Positions 15,415 through 22,832 of a stretch of 27,315 bases of DNA are shown here, one piece after another. The notes beneath the pieces were generated by a model. The model did not search any database and had not been told where the DNA came from. It saw nothing but the letters and a program-made list of their open reading frames with translations. This DNA comes from Candidatus Roizmanbacteria bacterium (GTDB taxonomy: Bacteria; Patescibacteriota; Microgenomatia; GCA-001788215; 2-01-FULL-40-14). The stretch is taken from positions 1-27,315 of the forward strand of contig JACQMD010000088.1 of assembly GCA_016203755.1 (NCBI GenBank), given 5' to 3'. The position numbers and the translations under genes were made by a program. Each line of letters begins with the position of its first letter. The first letter of the stretch is position 1.

Positions 15415-15846
15415 ATGAATCTTCTTGTGTGGACAGATGGGGGTAGCCGCGGAAATCCGGGAGAGGGAGCGGTGGGAGTAGTAATTAAGTTAAAAGTTAA
15501 AAGTGAAAAGTTAAAAGTTGAAGAGAAAACACTTGAGTCATTTGGGGAGCGGATTGGGAGAGTAACTAACAATGAAGCAGAGTATATGGCCGTTATTGAG
15601 GCACTAAAAAAAGTTACAAGTTACAAGTTACAAGTTACAAAAGTTGATTTTTTTATGGACTCGAAGCTCATCTGTGAGCAGTTGAAAGGGAACTGGAAAA
15701 TAAAGCAGGAGCATTTGAAAGCATTGTTTTCCCAGGTTAAGACTCTGGGAATGTCGTTAGGTGTTCCAATTTCCTACACCTACGTTCATCGTGCAGAAAA
15801 CAAAGAGGCTGATAAACTGGTCAATCAGGCTTTCGATGCAAGCTAA
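15415..15846 (+). CDS. rnhA: Ribonuclease HI
   Basis: A 143-residue RNase H-fold enzyme that cuts RNA in RNA-DNA hybrids. The catalytic DEDD set is complete: Asp8 (WTDGGSRGNPG), Glu56 (NNEAEYMAV), Asp82 (MDSKLICEQLKG) and Asp133 (NKEADKLVNQ). I use the ATG at 15415, because the 12 residues from 15379 precede the first family strand. A candidate -10 (TATAGT, 15397-15402) lies 12 bases upstream. Two surface loops are longer than in E. coli RNase HI. They are encoded by heptanucleotide tandem repeats: KLKVKSEKLKVEE after strand 1, and VTSYKLQVTK after the first helix. They should not disturb the active site. Confidence 0.93.
   Translation: MNLLVWTDGGSRGNPGEGAVGVVIKLKVKSEKLKVEEKTLESFGERIGRVTNNEAEYMAVIEALKKVTSYKLQVTKVDFFMDSKLICEQLKGNWKIKQEHLKALFSQVKTLGMSLGVPISYTYVHRAENKEADKLVNQAFDAS
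15487..15523 (+). repeat. Heptamer tandem repeat (GTTAAAA type) inside rnhA
   Basis: About five imperfect units of GTTAAAA/GTGAAAA lie in coding sequence. Three units make 21 bases, so the encoded peptide repeats every seven residues (LKVKSEK, then LKV). It lengthens the first beta-hairpin loop of RNase HI without a frameshift. Confidence 0.75.
15612..15644 (+). repeat. Heptamer tandem repeat (GTTACAA) inside rnhA
   Basis: Four nearly perfect GTTACAA units, in frame, encode VTSYKLQVTK. They lie between the first helix and the strand bearing catalytic Asp82, and add about eight residues relative to E. coli RNase HI. Confidence 0.8.
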
Positions 15847-15859
15847 AACTTGCATTTCA

Positions 15860-15868
15860 TGGTATACT
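15860..15868 (+). promoter_or_regulatory. Extended -10 promoter of the M23 peptidase
   Basis: TGGTATACT is an extended -10 element (TATACT at 15863-15868), 14 bases after the rnhA stop. Transcription would start near 15875, giving a leader of about 34 bases that contains the hairpin at 15880-15902. Confidence 0.6.
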
Positions 15869-15879
15869 ACAGCTTACGA

Positions 15880-15908
15880 ATTCTCTCTTAAAACGGGAGA
15901 ATTTTTTT
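15880..15908 (+). terminator. Terminator-like hairpin abutting a start codon
   Basis: ATTCTCTC (15880-15887) pairs with GGGAGAAT (15895-15902) around a seven-base loop. The stem is eight pairs with one G-U. The T-run 15902-15908 follows and the ATG begins at 15909. This is a textbook intrinsic terminator. Its right arm also contains the only Shine-Dalgarno-like sequence of the M23 gene (GGGAGA, 8 bases before the ATG). It may simply end rnhA transcription, or it may attenuate the peptidase gene and hide its ribosome site. Confidence 0.7.
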
Positions 15909-16523
15909 ATGCTGACAACGTTTACCCGAATGTTTCGCTCGTACAACGGGCGACATTTTACCTCCCGTTGGGCTCGTAAGTTTTTTGATCGCGCGCGAGC
16001 CCGACAATTACTCGGCTACAATCTTGCTGTGGTGACGCTTGTGGCATCAATTGTTGAGCCAACTACTCATGCGGTGGTTACACAACAGGCAGTACAGACT
16101 GTTGCGGTTGAAGAAGTTTCCGAGCTAACGGTTCCCATTAAGACAGAAACGACGCTTTCGTGGCCGGTTGCCAGCCCTTTTATCACACAAGGGTATCGAT
16201 TTGGTCACTGGGGTATTGATATACAGGATAGAATATCAAAAGATATCCATCCGGTTGATCAGGGGTGGGTATCTGATACTATTGAATGGAATTTCGGATA
16301 CGGTAAGCACGTGATTGTCCAGCATCCTAATGGGCGTTCATCGCTGTATGGCCATTTAAACGCGATTACTGTTTCAAAAGGGCAGGAAGTGACGCGCGAA
16401 ACGATCTTAGGCGAAATGGGCCGTACAGGATGGGCAACAGGAATTCATTTGCATTTGGAATTATTCCAGGATGGGAAAGCAATCAACCCTCTTTCGATTT
16501 TACCGGTTCTTCCTACAGAATAA
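15909..16523 (+). CDS. M23 family metallopeptidase (LytM-like, membrane-anchored)
   Basis: A 204-residue protein with a basic N-terminus, one hydrophobic segment (about 36-52, GYNLAVVTLVASIV) that may be a signal anchor, and an M23 domain from about residue 85. The zinc ligands are visible: His100 and Asp104 in GHWGIDI, and His182 in HLHLEL (with His180 as the catalytic His). YGHL (147-150) is another family motif. Such enzymes cut peptide cross-links in peptidoglycan or activate amidases. It is convergent with the reverse gene at 16531, only seven bases away. Its start codon directly follows a terminator-like hairpin, which suggests controlled expression. Confidence 0.9.
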   Translation: MLTTFTRMFRSYNGRHFTSRWARKFFDRARARQLLGYNLAVVTLVASIVEPTTHAVVTQQAVQTVAVEEVSELTVPIKTETTLSWPVASPFITQGYRFGHWGIDIQDRISKDIHPVDQGWVSDTIEWNFGYGKHVIVQHPNGRSSLYGHLNAITVSKGQEVTRETILGEMGRTGWATGIHLHLELFQDGKAINPLSILPVLPTE

Positions 16524-16530
16524 GGGAAAT

Positions 16531-17097
16531 TTACTCGCTCTGGTTTTCAGCAGGAGCCTGCAGAGTCGTTTCCGTGCGGACAAACCCACCGTTTTCTAGT
16601 GCCACAGCAAAAGCTGAGCCGAGATTGCTGGGAGCTTGGTTTGGATGAAGCGGATCAACGTCTGGATTTTCTGCCCGAACAACGTGTTGTTGCATCTTTT
16701 CTGCAAGAACTTGTTGCAATGTTTCCATCTGATCTGCTGGTAGGGTCATTTTTCCAGATGCAACAGCTTGATTAAAGGCATTAGATATTGCTGTTATGTT
16801 TTCAGCCCGATTACTATCAGATGAGGTAAGATGAGGAAGCATTGCTTCTCGTACCGCATCAGCCACGCCGGCCAGCTTTGCTTTGAGTTCTTCAGGAGGT
16901 GGAGTATGTTGTGCAACTGCTGTCAATATTGAGCTTGCTTCTAAGAGGTGTTGTATGGGGGTTGATGCTACAATCTGCTCAAACTTTTGCCGTGCTTCTG
17001 TCGTCAAAAAAGTAATTCCTTCAACATTTGGATTAAGAGTCCAGCGAAAATTTACTTCTTGAGGTTGAGTGACTTCGGCAGTGTTAGTTTCTGGCAT
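16531..17097 (-). CDS. Hypothetical protein cotranscribed with groEL
   Basis: A 188-residue, soluble, mostly helical protein with no recognised domain. The N-terminal 20 residues and C-terminal 45 residues are rich in Thr, Pro, Asn and Glu and probably disordered. The middle (about 35-140) is Ala-rich and helical. There is no signal peptide or membrane segment and no Cys. It begins three bases after the groEL stop codon, so it is surely in the groES-groEL transcript. A role linked to chaperonin function is a guess from position only. Confidence 0.8.
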   Translation of the reverse strand: MPETNTAEVTQPQEVNFRWTLNPNVEGITFLTTEARQKFEQIVASTPIQHLLEASSILTAVAQHTPPPEELKAKLAGVADAVREAMLPHLTSSDSNRAENITAISNAFNQAVASGKMTLPADQMETLQQVLAEKMQQHVVRAENPDVDPLHPNQAPSNLGSAFAVALENGGFVRTETTLQAPAENQSE

Positions 17098-17100
17098 GCG

Positions 17101-18741
17101 TTACATCATTCCGCCCATGCCTCCCATTCCACCTTCGGGCATAGCAGGGGTTTCTTTTTTCTCAGGGATATCGGTGACGAGCGCTTCGGTGGTTAAGATC
17201 ATGGTACCTACGGATACGGCGTTTTGGAGGGCCAAACGAGTTACTTTCACCGGATCGACAATTCCCGCTTTGATCATATCGCCAAATTTGCCAATGAGCG
17301 CGTCAAATCCATAGTGCATATCTTTCGATTCCTCGATCTTTTTCACTACCCACCCGGCATCCATTCCTGCATTTTTTGCAATCCAATGGAGTGGTTGTGA
17401 AAGTGCTTCATACAGGATCCGGGCACCGGTTTTCTCATCAGCTACGGTTAATGCTTTCTCAAGTTCCACGAGTACCTGTCGTGCGCGAAGTACTGCTACG
17501 CCGCCGCCTGCTACAATACCTTCTTCAATTGCTGCTTTTGTTGCGGCAACGGCATCGTTCACGCGTTCTTTCCGCTCTTTCATCTCAACTTCAGTAGCTG
17601 CTCCTACATTGATGACTGCTACTCCGCCGGTGAGTTTCGCAAGCCGTTCCTGAAGTTTTTCTTTGTCAAAATCTGAATCTGACGCATCAATTTCGCGGCG
17701 GATTTGTGCAACGCGAGCAACAATTGCAGTTTTAACACCTTTTCCACCGATAATGCGGCACGTATCCTGATTTGCCCAGATTTTATCGGCGCGTCCGCAG
17801 TCTTCAACCGTGACGTTTTCAAGTTTTCTGCCGGTATCTTCTGAAATGACAGTTCCGCCTGTTAAGACTGCAATATCGGCAAGCATGGCCTTGCGTCTAT
17901 CTCCAAAACCCGGAGCTTTGATCGCCAGCACATTTAAGATTCCGCGGAGCTTATTAACCACCAGTGTTGCCAATGCTTCACCTTCAATATCATCTGCAAT
18001 GATGACCAAGTTCTTGGAAACTTTCACAAAATTTTCAAGAAATGGCACCAAATCCTGAATGGATGAAATTTTCTTGTCGGTAATCAAAATATACGCATCA
18101 TTAATCCCTGCTTCCATCTTGCCGGGATCAGTGACAAAATAGGCAGATGCATAGCCTTTGTCAAACTCCATGCCTTCGGTGTAGTCGATGCTCATCTCGA
18201 GCCCTTTTCCTTCTTCGACCGTCACGACACCATCTTTTCCTACTTTTTGGAGTGCATCAGCAATAAGTTTTCCAATTTGTGAGTTTGCTGCAGAAATCGT
18301 GGCGACCTGGGTAATCTCATCCTGATTTTTCACCGTCTTTGCCATTTTCTTCAGTTCTTTAATTACTTCTTCGGCTGCACGGTCTATGCCGTTTTTGAGG
18401 ATCATGGGGTTAGCGCCCGCTGTAATATTTTTAAGTCCGGCTGTCACGATTGCTTGAGTCAGAAGTGTTGCGGTGGTGGTACCATCTCCAGCGCGGTCAT
18501 TAGTTTGCGATGCTGCTTCTTTCACCAGCTGCGCACCCATATTTTCAAAGGGATCCTGGAGTTCAATTTCTTTGGCAACCGTTACTCCGTCATGAACAAC
18601 CGTTGGCGCTCCCCATTTTTTGTCAAGGGCAACGTTGCGGCCTTTGGGTCCAAGGGTTGTGACAACCGCTTTGGCAACCATATTGACTCCGCTTAAGAGT
18701 TTTGTTCGTGCATCTTCTGCAAATTTAAGTTGTTTAGCCAT
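17101..18741 (-). CDS. groEL: Chaperonin GroEL (Hsp60)
   Basis: A 546-residue ATP-driven folding chamber subunit of normal length. Clear marks are the N-terminal KQLKFAEDARTKLLSGVNMVAKAVVTTLGPKGRNV, the ATP-binding DGTTT (86-90), the apical domain, and the GIVAGGG segment with the equatorial return. It ends in the GGMGGMGGMM-type tail facing the cavity. No key residue is missing. It lies 48 bases after groES and precedes a short hypothetical gene. The leader between groES and groEL consists of 7-base-periodic repeats right up to the start codon. It has no Shine-Dalgarno sequence. Confidence 0.98.
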   Translation of the reverse strand: MAKQLKFAEDARTKLLSGVNMVAKAVVTTLGPKGRNVALDKKWGAPTVVHDGVTVAKEIELQDPFENMGAQLVKEAASQTNDRAGDGTTTATLLTQAIVTAGLKNITAGANPMILKNGIDRAAEEVIKELKKMAKTVKNQDEITQVATISAANSQIGKLIADALQKVGKDGVVTVEEGKGLEMSIDYTEGMEFDKGYASAYFVTDPGKMEAGINDAYILITDKKISSIQDLVPFLENFVKVSKNLVIIADDIEGEALATLVVNKLRGILNVLAIKAPGFGDRRKAMLADIAVLTGGTVISEDTGRKLENVTVEDCGRADKIWANQDTCRIIGGKGVKTAIVARVAQIRREIDASDSDFDKEKLQERLAKLTGGVAVINVGAATEVEMKERKERVNDAVAATKAAIEEGIVAGGGVAVLRARQVLVELEKALTVADEKTGARILYEALSQPLHWIAKNAGMDAGWVVKKIEESKDMHYGFDALIGKFGDMIKAGIVDPVKVTRLALQNAVSVGTMILTTEALVTDIPEKKETPAMPEGGMGGMGGMM

Positions 18742-18745
18742 GTTG

Positions 18746-18780
18746 TTAGGGTTTAGCCACTAGCCATTAGGGGTTAGTGA
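18746..18780 (-). repeat. Heptamer-periodic repeat between groES and groEL
   Basis: On the plus strand five consecutive 7-base units read TTAGGGT, TTAGCCA, CTAGCCA, TTAGGGG, TTAGTGA (18746-18780). Seen from groEL they are NNNCTAA units ending just before the start codon. They fill most of the groES-groEL gap. The period of seven matches the repeats in rnhA, but the unit is different. Confidence 0.7.
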
Positions 18781-18789
18781 ACTACTATT

Positions 18790-19086
18790 CTACTTTACAA
18801 TTGCAAGAATGTCTTTCTGTTCAAGAATAGTCCATTCTTCGTTTCCGACTTTGACTTCGTTGCCTCCCCATTTTTTGTAAAGCACTTTGTCGCCTTTTTT
18901 GACTACCATTTTGACCGTTTTCCCCTTATCGTCGGTTGTTCCAAGTCCCACTGCCATAACAATACCAATCTGAGGTTTTTCTTTTGCTGATTCAGGGAGT
19001 AAAATCCCCCCCGGAGTTTTTGTGTCTTCCTTAACAGGAGCAATAGCAACATTATCAAAAAGTGGTTGTATCTGTGATCCTTTCAT
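18790..19086 (-). CDS. groES: Co-chaperonin GroES
   Basis: A 98-residue protein of normal GroES length that caps the GroEL cavity. The N-terminal IQPLFDNVAIAPVKEDTKTPGGILLPESAKEKPQ contains the mobile loop (TKTPGGILLP) that contacts GroEL. VLYKKWGGNEVKVGNEEWTILEQKDILAIVK is the conserved C-terminal half. The gene has a leader of about 45 bases with a small hairpin, and no Shine-Dalgarno sequence before its ATG. It heads the groES-groEL-hypothetical transcript. Confidence 0.97.
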   Translation of the reverse strand: MKGSQIQPLFDNVAIAPVKEDTKTPGGILLPESAKEKPQIGIVMAVGLGTTDDKGKTVKMVVKKGDKVLYKKWGGNEVKVGNEEWTILEQKDILAIVK

Positions 19087-19109
19087 GATTTTTTTGTCCG
19101 AAATAAAAT

Positions 19110-19130
19110 GATGCAGTGGTTAATTGCATC
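19110..19130 (-). promoter_or_regulatory. Leader hairpin of groES
   Basis: GATGCA and TGCATC are exact complements around a nine-base loop, with the spacing of CIRCE-type operators but a different sequence. It lies between the transcription start predicted near 19131 and the groES ATG, where it could act as an operator or an RNA element. Confidence 0.45.
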
Positions 19131-19137
19131 GTATCTT

Positions 19138-19185
19138 TTTATACCACAAAAACCTGGTTTGTCAATACCCCTGTTTGAGTGCTAA
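19138..19185 (-). promoter_or_regulatory. groES promoter with a CIRCE-like half-site
   Basis: On the reverse strand TTGACA (19165-19160) and TATAAA (19143-19138) are separated by 16 bases. The -10 box is extended by TGG. Just upstream, TTAGCACTC (19185-19177) is a perfect left half of the CIRCE operator bound by HrcA. The right half GAGTGCTAA is absent. A second, weaker ATCACTC lies about 15 bases further upstream. Confidence 0.65.
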
Positions 19186-19223
19186 ATTAAGAGTGATTGT
19201 TTTGACATCTCAATCAATACCAA

Positions 19224-19832
19224 TTATACGTATCGATTAGTTTGGAGAAGACGGTCATAGAGTGTTTGTATGCAGTCAGAAAATTGCGTTTTCGTAAATT
19301 GAGTTCTTTCAATTTGTACTTCTTTCTTTGCAAATCCAGGAACAGACACTCTTTGTTTGCGAGGAAGTACGAAAACTTGAACCGTATGAGGATCAAAAAG
19401 ATCAGGAAAATGTCGTCTATCTCTCAGTAAGGTAGGATATTTTTTGATCACACTGCTTTTGTACCCAGTTGTATATTCACACACTGCTATTATTCTGCGT
19501 TCGTTTACTACCATTCCATCGGGTGTAGATATGCCTGCAAGTGACGATTGGCCTAACGGATGAAAAACCTCGGGATTATCTGGATAAAGAAGTTTGTAAT
19601 AGTTTAGTGTTTCTTGAGGGGAAAGCACTCTTTTTGACGGGAAAATGTGTTTTTGTAAGTAGGATTGGGCAAGCAGTTGAAATAAGCCTGCTCTGAAAAT
19701 CATCAAAAATTCGTGACGGGGTATCGTATCAATAAGTTCAGATGCTTCACTCCAGAATGCTTGATATTCGTCAATTTGACAAAGATCACCTACCAAGTCT
19801 TGTGTTTGTTCTCCTTGTTCAGGTGGCATCAT
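19224..19832 (-). CDS. Hypothetical protein, possible PD-(D/E)xK-like fold
   Basis: A 202-residue protein that I do not recognise with certainty. Residues about 20-75 are helical. A central segment STPDGMVVNERRIIAVCEYTTG has the spacing of a PD-(D/E)xK nuclease core (PD, about 14 residues, then ExT where ExK is usual). A basic stretch (LPRKQRVSV) and a helical tail follow. I start at the ATG at 19832, 11 bases after the PBP1A stop, since a start at 19880 would overlap PBP1A. It is probably cotranscribed with PBP1A. The missing Lys makes nuclease activity doubtful; the fold call is weak. Confidence 0.75.
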   Translation of the reverse strand: MMPPEQGEQTQDLVGDLCQIDEYQAFWSEASELIDTIPRHEFLMIFRAGLFQLLAQSYLQKHIFPSKRVLSPQETLNYYKLLYPDNPEVFHPLGQSSLAGISTPDGMVVNERRIIAVCEYTTGYKSSVIKKYPTLLRDRRHFPDLFDPHTVQVFVLPRKQRVSVPGFAKKEVQIERTQFTKTQFSDCIQTLYDRLLQTNRYV

Positions 19833-19843
19833 ACAGAACCCAC

Positions 19844-22288
19844 TTATTTTATCATCGGTGAGGAAGTTGCAACAGTACAATCAAGACAGAAAAAATCTCC
19901 CATTGCATCAATAATTACTGGATGTTCTTGTAATTCCACGTTTTCTGTTTGATCTTTTCCGGCAACTCCTCCCGTTGTTTTATCAATCGGAATCTGCTGT
20001 CGGAGCGGCGTTGCATACGTTGGTAAAGAATCTTCTTTGAAATACTCAAAGCGCGTATCTCCCTCACAAGGTGTTTCATCCGAATGGAGTCGTCCTGATG
20101 TGGTACATACGGTACGTCCTACAATCCCGGCCGGTTGTTGCGGCCAGAGATCTTCCTGACTCTCAAGTACCCTCGTCATAATGTTATTCCAAATGGGAGC
20201 AGCGCCCGTGACGCCCGAAGCAATTCTGGACATTTCTGAATTATCATTATTCCCCACCCAGGTCGTGACTAAAAAGTTTGGGGTATAGCCAATAGTCCAG
20301 TTGTCACGCAGATCGTCAGTAGTTCCCGTTTTAACCGAAACTGCTTCATGCTTTGCTATTTTGAGTGCGGAGTTTGGGCCGAATGCGGCAGCGCGCGCAC
20401 CGTTGTCAAGCAAAATATGGCTAATCAGGTATGCAGTTTCAGAAGAAATGACTGGCTCTCCGGTCAGTAAAATATGTGATGGATAGGTGAGCGGTTCGGA
20501 GATATTTTCTACAAAATTAGGATCATCAAATTGTTCAAGCACTTGCCCGTTTTTATCCTCAACTTTCAGAATCGCCACCAGATCTTTCCGTTTTCCTGCG
20601 TTAGCAAAAACAGAAAATCCCTCTGCCATGTCGAGCATCGTTATTTCTCCTCCACCGAGGGTAAGTGAGAGTCCGTATCGTGAAGGATCTTGTATGGTAT
20701 CAAGCCCAAAGGCTGAGGCGGATGCTACCATAGTGGGTACGGAGTTGAGGGCAAGCATTTTAACTGCGGGGATGTTGTACGAATTTGCAAGGGCAAAACG
20801 GGTCTGGACCGGTCCATGGAAATTCCCGTCATAGTTTTTAGGACAATACAGTGGCTGGCCAACACTTCGAAAACAGGTTGGTACGTCGTTAAACACGCTC
20901 GATGCCGTAATGACGTGGTTTTCAAGACCAATGGCATAATTGATCGGTTTGATTGACGATCCGGGTTGGCGGTGACGAATGGTTACATTGACATTGCCCC
21001 ACCCTTCTTTAAAATAGTCAATGCTTCCCACCATGGCGAGAATCTCTCCGGTTGGCGGACGCGTGATGACGGCGGCACCATTGGTCACATGGTATTTCTG
21101 AAGTTTCGCAACTTCAGATGCCACCGACCCTTCAGCAAATTCCTGCAAAGACAGATCAAGGGTTGTAGTGACCTTCATCCCTCCCTGTTCCACTTCCCGC
21201 TGGCCATATTTTTCAACGAGCAACTCTTTGACGTATAAAACAAAATGAGGTGCCTTGATATTTTCCTGAGGGGAAGCAAAGTGTAATGCTTCAGCAAATG
21301 CCGTATCTGCTTCTTCGCGGGTTATGTATTTATCTTCAACCATGCGGTTGAGTACCTGTCGTTGTCTATTTTTTGCAAGTTCCGGATTTGCTCCAAATGG
21401 TGAGTAGCGAGTGGGTGCTTGTGGAAGACCGGCAAGGAGGGTAGATTCGGCAAGATCAAGCTCCGATACATCTTTGCCAAAATATTTCTTTGCTGCTGTG
21501 TTTACTCCCCACGCGGTACCGCCATATGGTACCTGATTAAAATATAACTCGAGTATCTGTTCTTTGCTGTAGATAAGTTCAGCCCAGAGCGCTAAAATGA
21601 CCTCTTTGACTTTCCGTTCAACCGTCCGGTCGGGAGTAAGAAGCGCAGTTTTAATCATTTGCTGGGTGATGGTTGACCCTCCTTCTAACCGCTGCTTGGT
21701 AATCATATTTTTGATTGCCCGGAGCATTCCGCCCGTTGGGTTGATGCCGAAGTGTTTATAAAATTCTTTATCTTCGATAGCAATGGTTGCCTGTTGTAGC
21801 TGTTGAGGAATTTGATCAAGCGTCACCAACGTCCTATTTTGATCAGAAAATATTTCATAGAGAAGTTTGCCATTGCGATCATACATTTTTGTTGAAAGCG
21901 GAATATTGTACTGGATTAGCTTTGTTGGCGTGGGAAGATCTTTTAATATCAGAAACCAGAAGAAGCCAAATAATACTGCCAGAAAAGAAACAAAAAACGG
22001 CCAGTAGGAAAGAAATCGTTTGGCAAGTCTCCGATACGTGGTGACTGATGGTGGTTTTTTACTTACCTTCAGTTGAATCATTCGTCTGCATTGTGCAACC
22101 AATGCAGACACGGTATGTACCATTGAGGAAGAAAATGTTTGTGCAGGGGTTGAAGCAGATTCAGAAGGAGGAATTGTCTGTTCAATTTTTTCCTCCGTAG
22201 TAGATAGCAGTGGAATGATCGGTTGGGAAGCTCGTATCGCTCTTCGGCTTCTTTTTTGTTTTTTTGATCTTGTTCGTTTTACTCCCAT
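19844..22288 (-). CDS. Class A penicillin-binding protein (PBP1A-like)
   Basis: An 814-residue bifunctional peptidoglycan synthase. A long basic, Ser-rich cytoplasmic tail (1-93) leads to one membrane helix (about 94-115). The GT51 glycosyltransferase domain (about 130-310) shows catalytic Glu172 in IEDKEFYKHFG, GGSTITQQMIK (203-213) and ELYFNQVPYGG. The transpeptidase domain has Ser444 in GSSIKP (SxxK), SYN (503-505) and KTGT (653-656), so both active sites are intact. It builds glycan strands from lipid II and cross-links them, using the C55 carrier made by UppS. The start is eight bases after a -10 box shared with a divergent gene region. Confidence 0.97.
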   Translation of the reverse strand: MGVKRTRSKKQKRSRRAIRASQPIIPLLSTTEEKIEQTIPPSESASTPAQTFSSSMVHTVSALVAQCRRMIQLKVSKKPPSVTTYRRLAKRFLSYWPFFVSFLAVLFGFFWFLILKDLPTPTKLIQYNIPLSTKMYDRNGKLLYEIFSDQNRTLVTLDQIPQQLQQATIAIEDKEFYKHFGINPTGGMLRAIKNMITKQRLEGGSTITQQMIKTALLTPDRTVERKVKEVILALWAELIYSKEQILELYFNQVPYGGTAWGVNTAAKKYFGKDVSELDLAESTLLAGLPQAPTRYSPFGANPELAKNRQRQVLNRMVEDKYITREEADTAFAEALHFASPQENIKAPHFVLYVKELLVEKYGQREVEQGGMKVTTTLDLSLQEFAEGSVASEVAKLQKYHVTNGAAVITRPPTGEILAMVGSIDYFKEGWGNVNVTIRHRQPGSSIKPINYAIGLENHVITASSVFNDVPTCFRSVGQPLYCPKNYDGNFHGPVQTRFALANSYNIPAVKMLALNSVPTMVASASAFGLDTIQDPSRYGLSLTLGGGEITMLDMAEGFSVFANAGKRKDLVAILKVEDKNGQVLEQFDDPNFVENISEPLTYPSHILLTGEPVISSETAYLISHILLDNGARAAAFGPNSALKIAKHEAVSVKTGTTDDLRDNWTIGYTPNFLVTTWVGNNDNSEMSRIASGVTGAAPIWNNIMTRVLESQEDLWPQQPAGIVGRTVCTTSGRLHSDETPCEGDTRFEYFKEDSLPTYATPLRQQIPIDKTTGGVAGKDQTENVELQEHPVIIDAMGDFFCLDCTVATSSPMIK

Positions 22289-22296
22289 AGCTTTTT

Positions 22297-22305
22297 ATTT
22301 TATCA
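22297..22305 (-). promoter_or_regulatory. Extended -10 of the PBP1A gene, leaderless
   Basis: On the reverse strand TGATAAAAT (22305-22297) is an extended -10 element. It ends eight bases before the ATG at 22288. No good -35 is seen. Confidence 0.55.
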
Positions 22306-22315
22306 CAGGAGGCTG

Positions 22316-22321
22316 TATACT
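22316..22321 (+). promoter_or_regulatory. -10 box of the YdjM-like gene, leaderless
   Basis: TATACT lies exactly seven bases before the ATG at 22329, which places the predicted first transcribed base on the start codon. It is divergent from the PBP1A promoter across about 40 bases. Confidence 0.6.
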
Positions 22322-22328
22322 AGTGTAT

Positions 22329-22832
22329 ATGGATCCGGCGTTTCACATTGTTTCAGGCATGGTAATTGCCAAAGCGCTCACCGGTGACCACCTGGTTGCG
22401 GGCGCTCTCATGGCAAATCTTCCGGATCTTATCAGTGTTCCGTTTTCGTATACCGTGAAATTCCGGCTGGCGCGTAAAGACAGACTGACTCATTTTCTCT
22501 CGGATTTTAAACGCTTTGAACAGTCAGGTATTGCAGTCTCTCCTGATCTCATGCGGGTATATCATGGCGCGCACAATCTGTTTTTCTGGGCCATTGTGAG
22601 TATTAGCTTATTGGTTGCACTTCCTCCTCCTCTTGCCATCACTTTGTCACTCTGTCATCTATCGCATCTTCTCACCGATGTGCATAGTCATGAAAAAGAT
22701 TACGCTTCACGCCCGCTCTATCCATTGTTTACCTCGTCTATTTCTGGCGGGCGTAACTGGACTAGCAACAAACTAGTATTCTTTGGCAGCTGGGGCCTTT
22801 TGCTCATTATTGCCTTTTTTGTCCTTCTATGA
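22329..22832 (+). CDS. YdjM/DUF457-like membrane protein
   Basis: A 167-residue membrane protein with about four hydrophobic segments. Its MDPAFHIVSGMVIAKAL...GALMANLPDLI start and its HLSHLLTDVHSHEKDYASRPLYPL segment match the layout of YdjM/DUF457 proteins, whose conserved His and Asp residues suggest a membrane-embedded metal-dependent hydrolase. His6, Asp34, the YHGAH motif and the HLLTDVHSH motif are candidate ligands. The start is set by the leaderless promoter; an upstream in-frame ATG at 22215 lies inside the divergent PBP1A gene. It overlaps dtd by four bases (ATGA), so the two are cotranscribed. Confidence 0.75.
   Translation: MDPAFHIVSGMVIAKALTGDHLVAGALMANLPDLISVPFSYTVKFRLARKDRLTHFLSDFKRFEQSGIAVSPDLMRVYHGAHNLFFWAIVSISLLVALPPPLAITLSLCHLSHLLTDVHSHEKDYASRPLYPLFTSSISGGRNWTSNKLVFFGSWGLLLIIAFFVLL

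Noticed and set aside
15612..15644. Repeats in rnhA as a CRISPR or minisatellite locus
   Set aside because: The units are seven bases, contiguous and in coding frame, with no spacers and no cas genes nearby.
19177..19200. A complete CIRCE operator upstream of groES
   Set aside because: Only the half TTAGCACTC is present. The expected GAGTGCTAA nine bases away is absent.
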